Assembly: GCA_047608975.1 (NCBI GenBank)
Contig: JBLFYM010000167.1
Span: 1-12,689 of the forward strand
DNA: 12,689 bases
Direction: 5' to 3'
Source: GCA-2715965 sp047608975
GTDB taxonomy: Bacteria; Verrucomicrobiota; Verrucomicrobiia; Limisphaerales; JAYPXF01
The notes beneath the pieces were generated by a model. That model did no database searches and had not been told where the DNA came from. It saw nothing but the letters and a program-made list of their open reading frames with translations. The translations under genes and the position numbers were made by a program. Below are positions 6,714 through 12,689 of the stretch, piece after piece (within the stretch, counting starts at the first letter, position 1; every line of letters starts with the position of its first letter).

Positions 6714-8051
6714 TCACCCACCGAGCGCCGCCGGATCTGAGACGTCGCCCTTGTTAAAGTCCACGTATTCCTCGGTGAGGTCCGCAGCATAGATGAATCG
6801 GTTGCCTTTCCCGAGATTCAGATGGATGTGCAGATCGAATTCGTCCGGTTCAACAACCTTGCACAAGGTGGCGAACGAAGTCTTCGTCGGCTGCCCTTTC
6901 TTCAGGCTCCAAATAATCTTCTTCGCCCCCGGCGCGCTGTAGCCGATATCCACTTTCTCTTCGACCACCTTCGCCTCGGAGTAGCCGAGTGCATCGATGA
7001 TTCTGCCCCAATTCGGATCACCACCGTGCCAGCTGGTTTTCACCAAGGCACTGTTGGCGACTGACCGGGCCGCAAGATCGGCTTCCTTGATGGATCGCGC
7101 ACCGGTCACGTTCACCTTCACCACCCGATGAACCCCTTCTCCATCCCGAACCATCATCTTGGAGAGTTCGAGCGAGACGAATCGCAGCGCGGAGAGAAAC
7201 TTGAGGTAGTCCGGGTTCATTTTGAATCCGGTCGCAGCGATCCGCTTGTTTCCGGCCAGACCATTTGCCAAAACAACCACCGTGTCGTTCGTGCTCATGT
7301 CGCCATCAATGGTGACGCAATTGAAACTACCGGCGACGGCCTCCCGCAACGCCGCCTGCAACGCCTTCGGGGCAATCGCGGCATCGGTCGTGATATATCC
7401 CAGCATCGTCGCATGTAACGGCATGGACGCCGGCCGCGCACCGGTCGGACTCATGCCCGGCTGGATCATGCCGGCACCCTTCGCGATTCCGCCGATCCTG
7501 ACCTTCTTCCCGCCCAGTTTGATTTCGATGGCAATCTGCTTGGGCTTGGTGTCGCTCGTCATGATCGCTTCAGCAGCGTGATCGGCACCACTGTCGCCGG
7601 CATCAAGCGCCTCAAATGCCTGGGCAATGCCCTTTCGAATATTCGCCATCGGCAACAGCAGACCAATTCTGCCGGTAGATCCCACCAGCACCCGCCCGGC
7701 GGACAGTCCCAGATGTTTGCCGGCGAGGGTCGCCATCTCCTTCGCATCCTTCATCCCCTGTTTCCCCGTGCAGGCATTGGCATTGCCGGAGTTCACGACC
7801 ACCGCCTGGGCGATCCCATCTGCCACATGATTCACGCAGACCTTTACGGGAGCGGCACAGATCTGGTTGGTGGTGAACATTCCCGCAACTGCCGCCGGAA
7901 CCTGGGAAACGATCAACGCCAGATCGCGCTTCTGTCCCTTGTTCGACCCCTTGCCGGTGCCGATTTTCTTCACATCACAAAAGATTCCACTCGCTAAAAA
8001 GCCTTTGGGGGCATTTATCGAACCGGCAATGGTATTGAATGGCGTTTTCAT
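6714..8051 (-). CDS. argJ: Glutamate N-acetyltransferase / ornithine acetyltransferase
   Basis: This 445-residue enzyme of the Ntn-hydrolase-like ArgJ family moves the acetyl group from N-acetylornithine to glutamate (EC 2.3.1.35) and, in bifunctional members, also makes acetylglutamate from acetyl-CoA (EC 2.3.1.1). The oxyanion-hole pair is in GSTGRIG (Thr126-Gly127). Self-cleavage should occur between Ala214 and Thr215 in HATMLGYITTDA, Thr215 becoming the nucleophile of the beta chain. KTSWHGGDPNWGRI and the C-terminal LTEEYVDFN are also typical. The protein is longer than the usual roughly 400 residues, partly because 13 residues (201-213) interrupt the segment that normally reads GMIxPxMATML. 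It is the first gene of argJ-argB-argD-argF, and its stop overlaps a possible argB GTG start. No argA is seen nearby, so the bifunctional reading is plausible but not proven. The start ATG is conventional, without a clear ribosome-binding site. Confidence 0.95.
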   Translation of the reverse strand: MKTPFNTIAGSINAPKGFLASGIFCDVKKIGTGKGSNKGQKRDLALIVSQVPAAVAGMFTTNQICAAPVKVCVNHVADGIAQAVVVNSGNANACTGKQGMKDAKEMATLAGKHLGLSAGRVLVGSTGRIGLLLPMANIRKGIAQAFEALDAGDSGADHAAEAIMTSDTKPKQIAIEIKLGGKKVRIGGIAKGAGMIQPGMSPTGARPASMPLHATMLGYITTDAAIAPKALQAALREAVAGSFNCVTIDGDMSTNDTVVVLANGLAGNKRIAATGFKMNPDYLKFLSALRFVSLELSKMMVRDGEGVHRVVKVNVTGARSIKEADLAARSVANSALVKTSWHGGDPNWGRIIDALGYSEAKVVEEKVDIGYSAPGAKKIIWSLKKGQPTKTSFATLCKVVEPDEFDLHIHLNLGKGNRFIYAADLTEEYVDFNKGDVSDPAALGG

Positions 8052-8091
8052 TTCGCTGACACAGGAAAAGTTTTGGAGAAAAGGGGAAGGA

Positions 8092-8145
8092 GCACCAAAA
8101 CCTTAACGGCTGGTGCGGCGCAAACGGCTGTTTGTAGAAACAGTC
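8092..8145 (-). promoter_or_regulatory. Two hairpins in the argJ upstream leader
   Basis: Within the 282-base divergent gap 8052-8333, two inverted repeats lie upstream of argJ. GCACCA (8092-8097) pairs TGGTGC (8111-8116) around a 13-base loop. CTGTTT (8128-8133) pairs AAACAG (8138-8143) around GTAG, extendable to 8 pairs with one wobble (8126-8145). On the argJ strand, the promoter-distal hairpin is followed by a pyrimidine-rich run (CTCCTTCCCCTTTTCTCC). This could be an attenuator-like leader or part of an operator region. I could not find a convincing -35/-10 pair or an ArgR-type box for argJ. Function is speculative. Confidence 0.3.
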
Positions 8146-8288
8146 ACGGGCAAAAAGAAACAGGAACATCGATCTCCGTCAACAGGAAATCGCGGAAAGA
8201 AATCGTCCCCGAGTTCCCGTCCGCAACCGCGGCGGCTCCCGCCCTGACTCACCAATCAGAGCCGCCGTTCCCACGATTCGCTTACCGC

Positions 8289-8316
8289 TTGACTGCCCCG
8301 CGCCATCGCTTATTAC
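8289..8316 (+). promoter_or_regulatory. Sigma70-type promoter for the Tat-exported oxidoreductase
   Basis: TTGACT (8289-8294) and TATTAC (8311-8316) are separated by 16 bases, matching 5 of 6 and 4 of 6 consensus bases. Transcription would start near 8323, about 11 bases before the ATG at 8334. That leaves a very short leader without room for a normal Shine-Dalgarno, in line with the absence of one. This also supports the ATG at 8334 over longer versions of the frame. Confidence 0.45.
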
Positions 8317-8333
8317 CGGGCGACCCATATTCT

Positions 8334-9644
8334 ATGCAAACACCTGAAACCCCTCCTGCAACTCGTCGTCGTTTTCTCAAATCCACCGGTTCCGTCGCTG
8401 CCGGCGGAGCCTTGGCATCCCAGCTTGCATTCCCTTCGGTGACGTTCGGAAAACCGAACGACAGGCTCCTGAAGGTCGGCCTGATTGGCTGCGGTGGCCG
8501 CGGAACCGGGGCGGCCTCGCAAGCGCTGAAGGCAGACAGCAACATCGAACTCACTGCCATGGCCGACGTGTTTCCTGAGCAACTCGAAAAGAGTCTCAAG
8601 GTCGTCTCAAAGAACGTTGAGGAGGTAAAAATCAACGTGAAGAAGAGTCACCGTTTTATCGGACTCGACGCCCACGAAAAGGTTTTGGACAGCGGCGTTG
8701 ATGTCGTGATCCTAACGACCCCTCCCGGATTTCGCCCCGCGCATCTCGTCAAGTCAGTCGCCGCTGGCAAACACATCTTCACCGAGAAACCCATGGCTAC
8801 GGATGTGCCCGGCGTGAACCTGGTGAAGCAGGCCGTCGCAGAAGCCAAGCAGAAGAATCTCGCCATGGTGGCCGGCTTTTGCTGGCGCTATGAGAATCAA
8901 CGGAAGGCACTGTTTGAACGCATTCACGCCGGTGAAATCGGCGAAGTTCGTTCTTCGTACGGGACTTACCTGACCGGACCGGTGAAACCCATGCCCCCAG
9001 AGGATACCCGCCCCGAAGGCATGAGCGACTTGGAGTGGATGGTGAAAAATTGGTATAACTTCAACTGGCTCTCCGGCGACGGCCTCGTCGAACAGGCGAT
9101 CCATACGGTCGACTGGGTTGGCTGGCTCATGCGTGACGCCCCACCGGAATACGCCACTGCCGTCGGTGGCCGACAGATCCCCGCGCACGGAGGTAACATT
9201 TACGACCACATCGAAGTCAACTACGTGTGGGACAGCAGTGTCCGCGGCGCCGTTTCTCAGCGGCAGATCAGCGGGTGCCACAATGAAAACTATTTCTACG
9301 TGCAAGGTACCGAAGGGGAGGGATATATCACGGGCCAAGGGGTGTTCATCACCGGGAAGAATCCTTGGCGTTACCGGGGACCGAAGAACAACATGTATCA
9401 GACCGAACACGATGAGATGTTTGCCTCGATCCGGGAAGGCAAGGTGATCAACAACGGCGATCGCATGATCAACAGCACACTCATGGGCATCATGGGTCGA
9501 ACGGCCGCCTACACCGGCAAGAAAATCACCTGGGAGATGATCTCCAATTCCAAACTTCAGATGGCTCCCCAGGATCTGATGACATGGGATGACGTAGTGA
9601 AGCCCGAGCCGCTGGCGCTTCCGGGTCGAACCAAGTTCGTCTGA
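8334..9644 (+). CDS. Tat-exported Gfo/Idh/MocA family oxidoreductase
   Basis: This 436-residue NAD(P)-dependent oxidoreductase is exported folded. A twin-arginine signal TRRRFLK lies at residues 10-16, followed by a hydrophobic stretch (GSVAAGGALASQLAF). The Rossmann domain begins KVGLIGCGGRGTGA at 47-60, and the family EKP motif is at 151-153 (TEKPMA). The C-terminal domain carries GDGLVEQAIHTVDWVGW at 248-264, whose His257 and Asp260 fit the HxxD substrate-site motif. Export with a tightly bound cofactor is the known pattern for glucose-fructose oxidoreductase and many PVC homologues acting on sugars or glycosides. Substrate and reaction direction are unknown. The frame is open to 8073, but the upstream part is unlike any signal peptide, while the ATG at 8334 gives the Tat signal and sits just after a promoter. 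The gene stands alone, divergent from argJ and convergent with the RNase H gene. Confidence 0.92.
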   Translation: MQTPETPPATRRRFLKSTGSVAAGGALASQLAFPSVTFGKPNDRLLKVGLIGCGGRGTGAASQALKADSNIELTAMADVFPEQLEKSLKVVSKNVEEVKINVKKSHRFIGLDAHEKVLDSGVDVVILTTPPGFRPAHLVKSVAAGKHIFTEKPMATDVPGVNLVKQAVAEAKQKNLAMVAGFCWRYENQRKALFERIHAGEIGEVRSSYGTYLTGPVKPMPPEDTRPEGMSDLEWMVKNWYNFNWLSGDGLVEQAIHTVDWVGWLMRDAPPEYATAVGGRQIPAHGGNIYDHIEVNYVWDSSVRGAVSQRQISGCHNENYFYVQGTEGEGYITGQGVFITGKNPWRYRGPKNNMYQTEHDEMFASIREGKVINNGDRMINSTLMGIMGRTAAYTGKKITWEMISNSKLQMAPQDLMTWDDVVKPEPLALPGRTKFV

Positions 9645-9662
9645 TCCACAATTCTGCGCTGC

Positions 9663-9695
9663 CTCATAGATTCGGCTGCCCTCCGAATCTATGAG
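9663..9695. terminator. Strong hairpin between convergent genes, probable bidirectional terminator
   Basis: CTCATAGATTCGG (9663-9675) and CCGAATCTATGAG (9683-9695) form a perfect 13-bp stem with a 7-base loop. It starts 18 bases after the oxidoreductase stop and includes the last two codons and stop of the convergent RNase H gene. No T-run follows in either direction, so it is not a textbook intrinsic terminator, but position and stability fit a shared 3'-end structure. Confidence 0.6.
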
Positions 9696-10228
9696 CGGTC
9701 GCAATTCTTCACCCCTTCATCGCGTTCCAGCTCGCGAAGGAGGCGTTTCAACAACCGCCGCGCTTCCCGATCCACGTAGTGGAACACCCGCTGAATGCTA
9801 TCCTGATAACGATAGTCCGAGTGCCCTTCCACCTTCTGCAATCGAACATCAAGCCCGTCTGACAAGCGGTAGAATTCACGGTAAACATCACCGTTGTTGA
9901 GCGGCCGACCCGCCTCTGAAACAAAATCGTTTGCCTCCAGGCGTTCGCGACGCGACGCCAAACCAACTGCACACTGCGAGTCGGTAAAAACTTCAATTGA
10001 CTCACCCGGCTCACACTCACTCAACGCCCAGTTCAGAGTCTGTATCTCGAGACGGGTGGATGAGGTCGAGCTGAACGTTTTGGTCCGGACCTGTCCGGCC
10101 ACGGTCGCTGATTCAATCCGCTCCACTTCGGTTTCCAGAAAGGTGGCGTCGGTCCGAAGGAAGGCTCCAATTCCAATCCGACGCTGCGGATGGGCGCTCC
10201 CATCCGTGAATAAAATCTTTCGGTTCAT
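9689..10228 (-). CDS. Type I ribonuclease H, variant form
   Basis: This 179-residue protein has the RNase H fold and should cut the RNA strand of RNA/DNA hybrids (EC 3.1.26.4). All four catalytic carboxylates can be placed: Asp9 in LFTDGSA, Glu61 in TRLEIQTLNWAL, Asp83 in VFTDSQCAVGL and Asp153 in YVDREARR. The flexible-loop His is His136 in KVEGHSD. It differs from E. coli RNase HI in having a longer stretch between that His and the last Asp (17 versus about 10 residues) and a middle segment RRERLEANDF leading to NNGDVYREFYRL. A basic C-terminal helix (RRLLKRLLREL) follows. The start is the ATG at 10228; an upstream TTG at 10258 adds ten unremarkable residues. It follows the oxidoreductase gene by 37 bases and may be cotranscribed, although no functional link is obvious. 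The gene overlaps the convergent hairpin at its 3' end. Confidence 0.85.
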   Translation of the reverse strand: MNRKILFTDGSAHPQRRIGIGAFLRTDATFLETEVERIESATVAGQVRTKTFSSTSSTRLEIQTLNWALSECEPGESIEVFTDSQCAVGLASRRERLEANDFVSEAGRPLNNGDVYREFYRLSDGLDVRLQKVEGHSDYRYQDSIQRVFHYVDREARRLLKRLLRELERDEGVKNCDRS

Positions 10229-10265
10229 CCCACTCAGCAAACGCCCCTCAGAACCCAATGCGTCA

Positions 10266-11225
10266 TCACACCATTACCTCAGCCAAAGTAACCTCACGTT
10301 GTTCGGTGAGCGAACGCTTACCCGCTTCCAGCGCCGCGATGACCTCGACCTCTTCATCAATCGGAACGCTCGCCTTGCCGGTCTTCGCGTACCTCAGGAA
10401 ATCCTGCAGCAGATACCAGTAGAGATTCTGAAGATTGGGTTTCACCGTCTGCCAACTCTGCTTGCCAAACACGCTGATCTGATAGCCCGAACGCATCCAG
10501 TCACGAGCCCCGACCATCAGGACCACGTCGCGATGGTCTTCAAACCGAATCCGCACGACGTTCATGCCCGGCTGCCCCACGTTCACGGCCGAAATCGCTC
10601 CCCGCCCCAGAACGGCGTAGGCCATCGAAAGAGCATGAATGCCGTAGTAGATCAGGTCGTTGCCGCAGATGACCTGCGACAGATGCACCGGCCCGATCTT
10701 GGGCAACTCATCGCGCAGCTTGATGATGTCCGGCACAAATCTCAATGAACTGGCCGACATAAACGGGGTGCCCGTCTGCTTGGCAATTGCCGCCACCGCC
10801 TGCGCCTTCTTCGCGGTCATTGCAAGCGGCTTGTCGCAAAATGTCGGAATGCCTTTCTTCAGCGGATACGCGGCGTATTTCGACTGCGCGCCACTGCCAT
10901 CATCGACGATTAACACGAGGTCGACGCCAGTCGCACAATCTTCCGGCGAGTCGGCGACCGTGGGAATGTCACAGGCCTTGGCCAGACGCTGCGCCCAGAG
11001 CCGGTTCTTGTCCCAGACCTTCACAACCTTCGCCCCCTCCAATCGTTTCTTCGCCCGCACGAACGGTTTCCACTCGTGCTCACGAACCACTGATTCGTTG
11101 TAACCGTTGAAGGTCGAAGCGAACGCAGTCCCATGATTGGACCCATACCGGATGGGCTCGTCCTGGTATTGATACGTGGCTGCGGATATAAGGCCGATGC
11201 GGAGCATTCGCAAAGTGTATGCCAT
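10266..11225 (-). CDS. Gfo/Idh/MocA-type oxidoreductase with atypical nucleotide-binding loop
   Basis: This 319-residue protein has no signal peptide and is probably cytoplasmic. The N-terminal strand LRIGLISAATY (residues 8-18) occupies the Rossmann position but lacks the usual GxGxxG; a Gly/Asn-rich stretch YGSNHGTAFA (27-36) follows. Residues 102-107 (DLVLIV), DKPLAMT (131-137, in place of the family EKP) and a C-terminal domain with YYGIHALSMAYAVLG (193-207) support the family call; His197 probably corresponds to the catalytic-domain His. The end is rich in charged residues (EEVEVIAALEAGKRSL), as in other members. NAD(P) binding is therefore likely but unusual. Two starts are possible: ATG 11225 (used here) or ATG 11207, which begins directly at MLRIGL; neither has a clear ribosome-binding site. 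It lies 34 bases after the lactonase gene and 37 before RNase H, all on one strand. Substrate unknown. Confidence 0.82.
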   Translation of the reverse strand: MAYTLRMLRIGLISAATYQYQDEPIRYGSNHGTAFASTFNGYNESVVREHEWKPFVRAKKRLEGAKVVKVWDKNRLWAQRLAKACDIPTVADSPEDCATGVDLVLIVDDGSGAQSKYAAYPLKKGIPTFCDKPLAMTAKKAQAVAAIAKQTGTPFMSASSLRFVPDIIKLRDELPKIGPVHLSQVICGNDLIYYGIHALSMAYAVLGRGAISAVNVGQPGMNVVRIRFEDHRDVVLMVGARDWMRSGYQISVFGKQSWQTVKPNLQNLYWYLLQDFLRYAKTGKASVPIDEEVEVIAALEAGKRSLTEQREVTLAEVMV

Positions 11226-11259
11226 CCGCGCCGCGGCTCAAGCCCTGCCTTGACCACCG

Positions 11260-12363
11260 TCACCTCTTGCTATCGTAGGTCTCAACCCAGCTCGGTCGTG
11301 AACCCACGTCATACCGCGTAACTTTCGAAAGAACCCCTGTTCGTTGATCGATACGATACACACCCAGACGCGAATCCACCTGACCGGCCACGTAGACGAA
11401 TCGCCCCGTCTCATCGATCGTGAAAGATCGGGGATGACGTTCGCAGGCAGTGTGAGCAATCAGCTTCAGTCGGCCGTCTTTGGCATCCACCCGAAAGCCC
11501 ACAATGCTGTCACGTCCCGTGGGTGCTTTGCGGTGCGTGATGTCTCGATTGGATACGTAGAGATACTTCACGTCCGGAGTCAGATGAAGATCCGCCGTGG
11601 TGATGATTCCTGAAAAGTCACCGGGCTGCGTGACGATATCCTGGACCGGCTGCAGCAGGCCGCGCTTCGCATTCCATTTCCAGACGCCGACGCCCGGCGC
11701 TTCCCGCTCGTTGGTCGTGTACACCGTTTCTCCATTCGGATGAAACGTCAGATGCCGCGGCTGCTGGGCATGTCCTTGAATCTGCGGCCCGCGGGCGAAA
11801 GGCGGATCGGACGGAACAATTTTACCCGTCCCCGGATCAAATCGATTTATGAACACCTTGTTCGGCCCCGTTGCAGGAACCAGCAACCACCGGTTGTTCG
11901 GCGAGAAAATCGAACTGTGCGACTTCGGTTCCAAGCTCAATTCCTGAACGGTCTTCCCGCGATAGACCCCTTCCTCGAGCTTCCAGATCGTGACCTTACC
12001 CGGACCGTAGTGACTGCCCGCGATGAAATCCCCGCCTGCATCCACATCCAAATAACCGGCACTCAAATTGACCGGAGCCTGGTGTATGATCTCAAGCTTC
12101 CCGGCCGCCAGAAATCGCAGCGTCGTCATCGCTGGCTGCCGGTTCACGGCCGTCATGACATAGAGAAATTTCCCGTCCGGTGAACGTGCAAACCCCGCCG
12201 CCCCCGGCAGATCCAATGACTGAACCGGCGTCAACCTGCCGGACTGCGGATCGATTCGATGCACGGCAAGTTCTCCGCCGGCAGCCAGGTAAAGATGTTG
12301 TTCAGCGCCCGCCTGCGTCGCCGCGAAAAACACCATCAGTAATGTGAAAATGATACGATGCAT
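11260..12363 (-). CDS. Secreted lactonase-family beta-propeller (6-phosphogluconolactonase-like)
   Basis: This 367-residue protein begins with a Sec signal peptide (residues 1-20, hydrophobic IIFTLLMVFFAA, cleavage near AGA-EQ). The rest is a repeated beta-sheet pattern typical of the seven-bladed YbhE/Pgl lactonase fold. Blade units are easy to see, for example SPDGKFLYVMT, FSPNNRWLLVPATGPNKV, RHLTFHPNGETVYTTNE, TPDVKYLYVSNRD and the last PRSFTIDETGRFVYVAGQ. Cytosolic Pgl hydrolyses 6-phosphogluconolactone (EC 3.1.1.31). Because this one is exported, its natural substrate is more likely another sugar lactone, or it may be a binding propeller, so I give no gene symbol. It is the first gene of a unit with a Gfo/Idh/MocA enzyme 34 bases downstream. 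Such enzymes can make aldonolactones, a sensible pairing but with different compartments predicted. Confidence 0.87.
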   Translation of the reverse strand: MHRIIFTLLMVFFAATQAGAEQHLYLAAGGELAVHRIDPQSGRLTPVQSLDLPGAAGFARSPDGKFLYVMTAVNRQPAMTTLRFLAAGKLEIIHQAPVNLSAGYLDVDAGGDFIAGSHYGPGKVTIWKLEEGVYRGKTVQELSLEPKSHSSIFSPNNRWLLVPATGPNKVFINRFDPGTGKIVPSDPPFARGPQIQGHAQQPRHLTFHPNGETVYTTNEREAPGVGVWKWNAKRGLLQPVQDIVTQPGDFSGIITTADLHLTPDVKYLYVSNRDITHRKAPTGRDSIVGFRVDAKDGRLKLIAHTACERHPRSFTIDETGRFVYVAGQVDSRLGVYRIDQRTGVLSKVTRYDVGSRPSWVETYDSKR

Positions 12364-12369
12364 TCCCGG

Positions 12370-12399
12370 AGTCTAACCACGAACCCGCGCAATTGCCAA
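12370..12399 (-). promoter_or_regulatory. Candidate leaderless promoter for the lactonase gene
   Basis: On the minus strand TTGGCA (12399-12394, 5 of 6 to the -35 consensus) is followed after 18 bases by TAGACT (12375-12370, 4 of 6 to the -10). A start 7 bases past the -10 falls on the A of the lactonase ATG at 12363, so the message would be leaderless. This fits the lack of a ribosome-binding site, but the -10 is weak. Confidence 0.3.
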
Positions 12400-12408
12400 A
12401 ACGGGTTC
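12381..12408. promoter_or_regulatory. Operator-like inverted repeat over the lactonase promoter
   Basis: GAACCCG (12381-12387) and CGGGTTC (12402-12408) are perfect inverted arms. Their centres are 21 bases apart, two helical turns, the usual spacing for a dimeric repressor. The candidate -35 hexamer lies between them. A hairpin without regulatory role is the alternative. The regulator is not encoded in this window. Confidence 0.35.
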
Positions 12409-12420
12409 CTCCGCAATGGC

Positions 12421-12437
12421 CGAGGATGCAATCCTCG
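12421..12437. repeat. Small perfect palindrome (REP-like)
   Basis: CGAGGAT-GCA-ATCCTCG is a 7-bp perfect inverted repeat with a 3-base loop in the divergent gap between the lactonase gene and the membrane-anchored gene at 12521. It resembles short dispersed palindromes common in PVC genomes, but only one copy is in the window, so repeat status is unproven. Confidence 0.4.
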
Positions 12438-12520
12438 CGCTGCCGGGAAATGTTTCGCGATGCGTTGTCGCAGGCATTACCGTTTGCGCTCGTAAGTCAT
12501 GTTCATCAAGACACCCGAAG

Positions 12521-12689
12521 ATGCGGCTCCGAGATAGGCTGAACAATTCGAACCTCGCGAAATTTCTCCTGATCTTCTTCTCCGTGGTTGCCGGTCTCCT
12601 GCTCTGCGAAGGACTGGTGCGGGGATTCCAGATGGTTCCCCCGGTGCAGGCCCTCTGGGTGGAGGACGACGAGGCGATTTACATGCGCA
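12521..12689 (+). CDS. Membrane-anchored protein of unknown function (3' end cut by window)
   Basis: From the ATG at 12521 the frame is open to the right edge (56 codons plus one base). A basic N-terminus (MRLRDRLNNSN) is followed by a single hydrophobic helix, FLLIFFSVVAGLLLCEGLV, at about residues 15-33. After it comes VRGFQMVPPVQALWVEDDEAIYM, which should lie outside the cytoplasm (basic residues inside). This is a signal-anchor layout; similar N-termini occur on membrane-tethered SGNH/GDSL-type hydrolases and other envelope proteins, but no catalytic motif is reached and I make no family call. GAAG directly precedes the ATG. The frame stays open upstream to an ATG at 12416, but that extension runs through the palindrome at 12421-12437 and looks non-coding. 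It is divergent from the lactonase gene. Confidence 0.6.
   Translation, partial: MRLRDRLNNSNLAKFLLIFFSVVAGLLLCEGLVRGFQMVPPVQALWVEDDEAIYMR

Noticed and set aside
8073..8333. Upstream extension of the Tat-exported oxidoreductase frame (87 more residues)
   Set aside because: It begins with a non-ATG codon, has low-complexity composition unlike a leader peptide, would bury the Tat signal inside the protein and contains the promoter at 8289-8316.
8754..9704. Minus-strand 316-codon open frame opposite the Tat oxidoreductase gene
   Set aside because: It overlaps a well-supported gene almost entirely, is rich in His/Asp/Val as expected for an antisense shadow, and has no family features.
9894..10748. 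Long plus-strand open frame of 284 codons opposite the RNase H and oxidoreductase genes
   Set aside because: It lies antisense to two recognisable proteins, shows no domain-like pattern, and exists because GC-rich coding DNA keeps the opposite frame open.
12416..12520. Longer start for the membrane-anchored gene from the ATG at 12416
   Set aside because: The extra 35 residues run through a perfect palindrome, look unlike coding sequence and would put a hydrophilic tail before a normal signal-anchor start.
1..12689. Defence system, prophage, insertion sequence, CRISPR array, tRNA or rRNA
   Set aside because: I read both strands for transposase or integrase motifs, direct-repeat arrays and tRNA-like cloverleaves and saw none; almost all the DNA is taken up by metabolic genes.

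Overview
The window reads as ordinary chromosomal DNA from a PVC-superphylum bacterium, most likely a Verrucomicrobiota member, with Planctomycetota as the alternative. This is inferred from three things. It has Tat-exported and cytoplasmic Gfo/Idh/MocA oxidoreductases, a secreted ThuA protein with an extra C-terminal beta domain, an SSS sugar symporter and a secreted lactonase side by side. Convincing Shine-Dalgarno sequences are almost absent; only argD has a clear one. Intergenic spaces carry palindromes. The DNA is moderately GC-rich by eye, and I saw no tRNA, rRNA, CRISPR array, transposase or phage gene.

Layout. (1) Bases 1-3290, minus strand: a sugar-uptake and catabolism group transcribed as thuA-like secreted protein, then SSS sodium/sugar symporter, then TIM-barrel isomerase of the hydroxypyruvate-isomerase type, cut by the left edge. 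(2) Bases 3505-8051, minus strand: an arginine-biosynthesis operon in the order argJ-argB-argD-argF, covering glutamate to citrulline except for the argC step. argJ and argB are tightly coupled. A complex inverted repeat at 3402-3475 separates this operon from the ThuA gene. (3) Bases 8334-9644, plus strand: a Tat-exported Gfo/Idh/MocA oxidoreductase divergent from argJ, with a recognisable sigma70-type promoter and a strong hairpin at its 3' end. (4) Bases 9689-12363, minus strand: a probable three-gene unit of secreted beta-propeller lactonase, atypical Gfo/Idh/MocA oxidoreductase and a variant type I RNase H. (5) From 12521 to the right edge, plus strand: the start of a membrane-anchored protein of unknown function.

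How the genes work together. ArgJ makes N-acetylglutamate and recycles the acetyl group, ArgB phosphorylates it, ArgD transaminates the semialdehyde (made by an ArgC encoded elsewhere), and ArgF turns ornithine into citrulline. The ArgB C-terminus has the look of an arginine-sensitive enzyme, so the pathway is probably feedback-controlled. Around it, the oxidoreductases, ThuA protein, lactonase, symporter and isomerase suggest oxidation-based sugar processing at the cell envelope followed by uptake and isomerisation. No substrate can be assigned from sequence alone. I found no clear new defence or mobile system. The most notable features are a 13-residue insertion next to the ArgJ self-cleavage site, an oxidoreductase without the usual Rossmann glycine motif, the structured repeat after argF, and an operator-like repeat over a possibly leaderless lactonase promoter.
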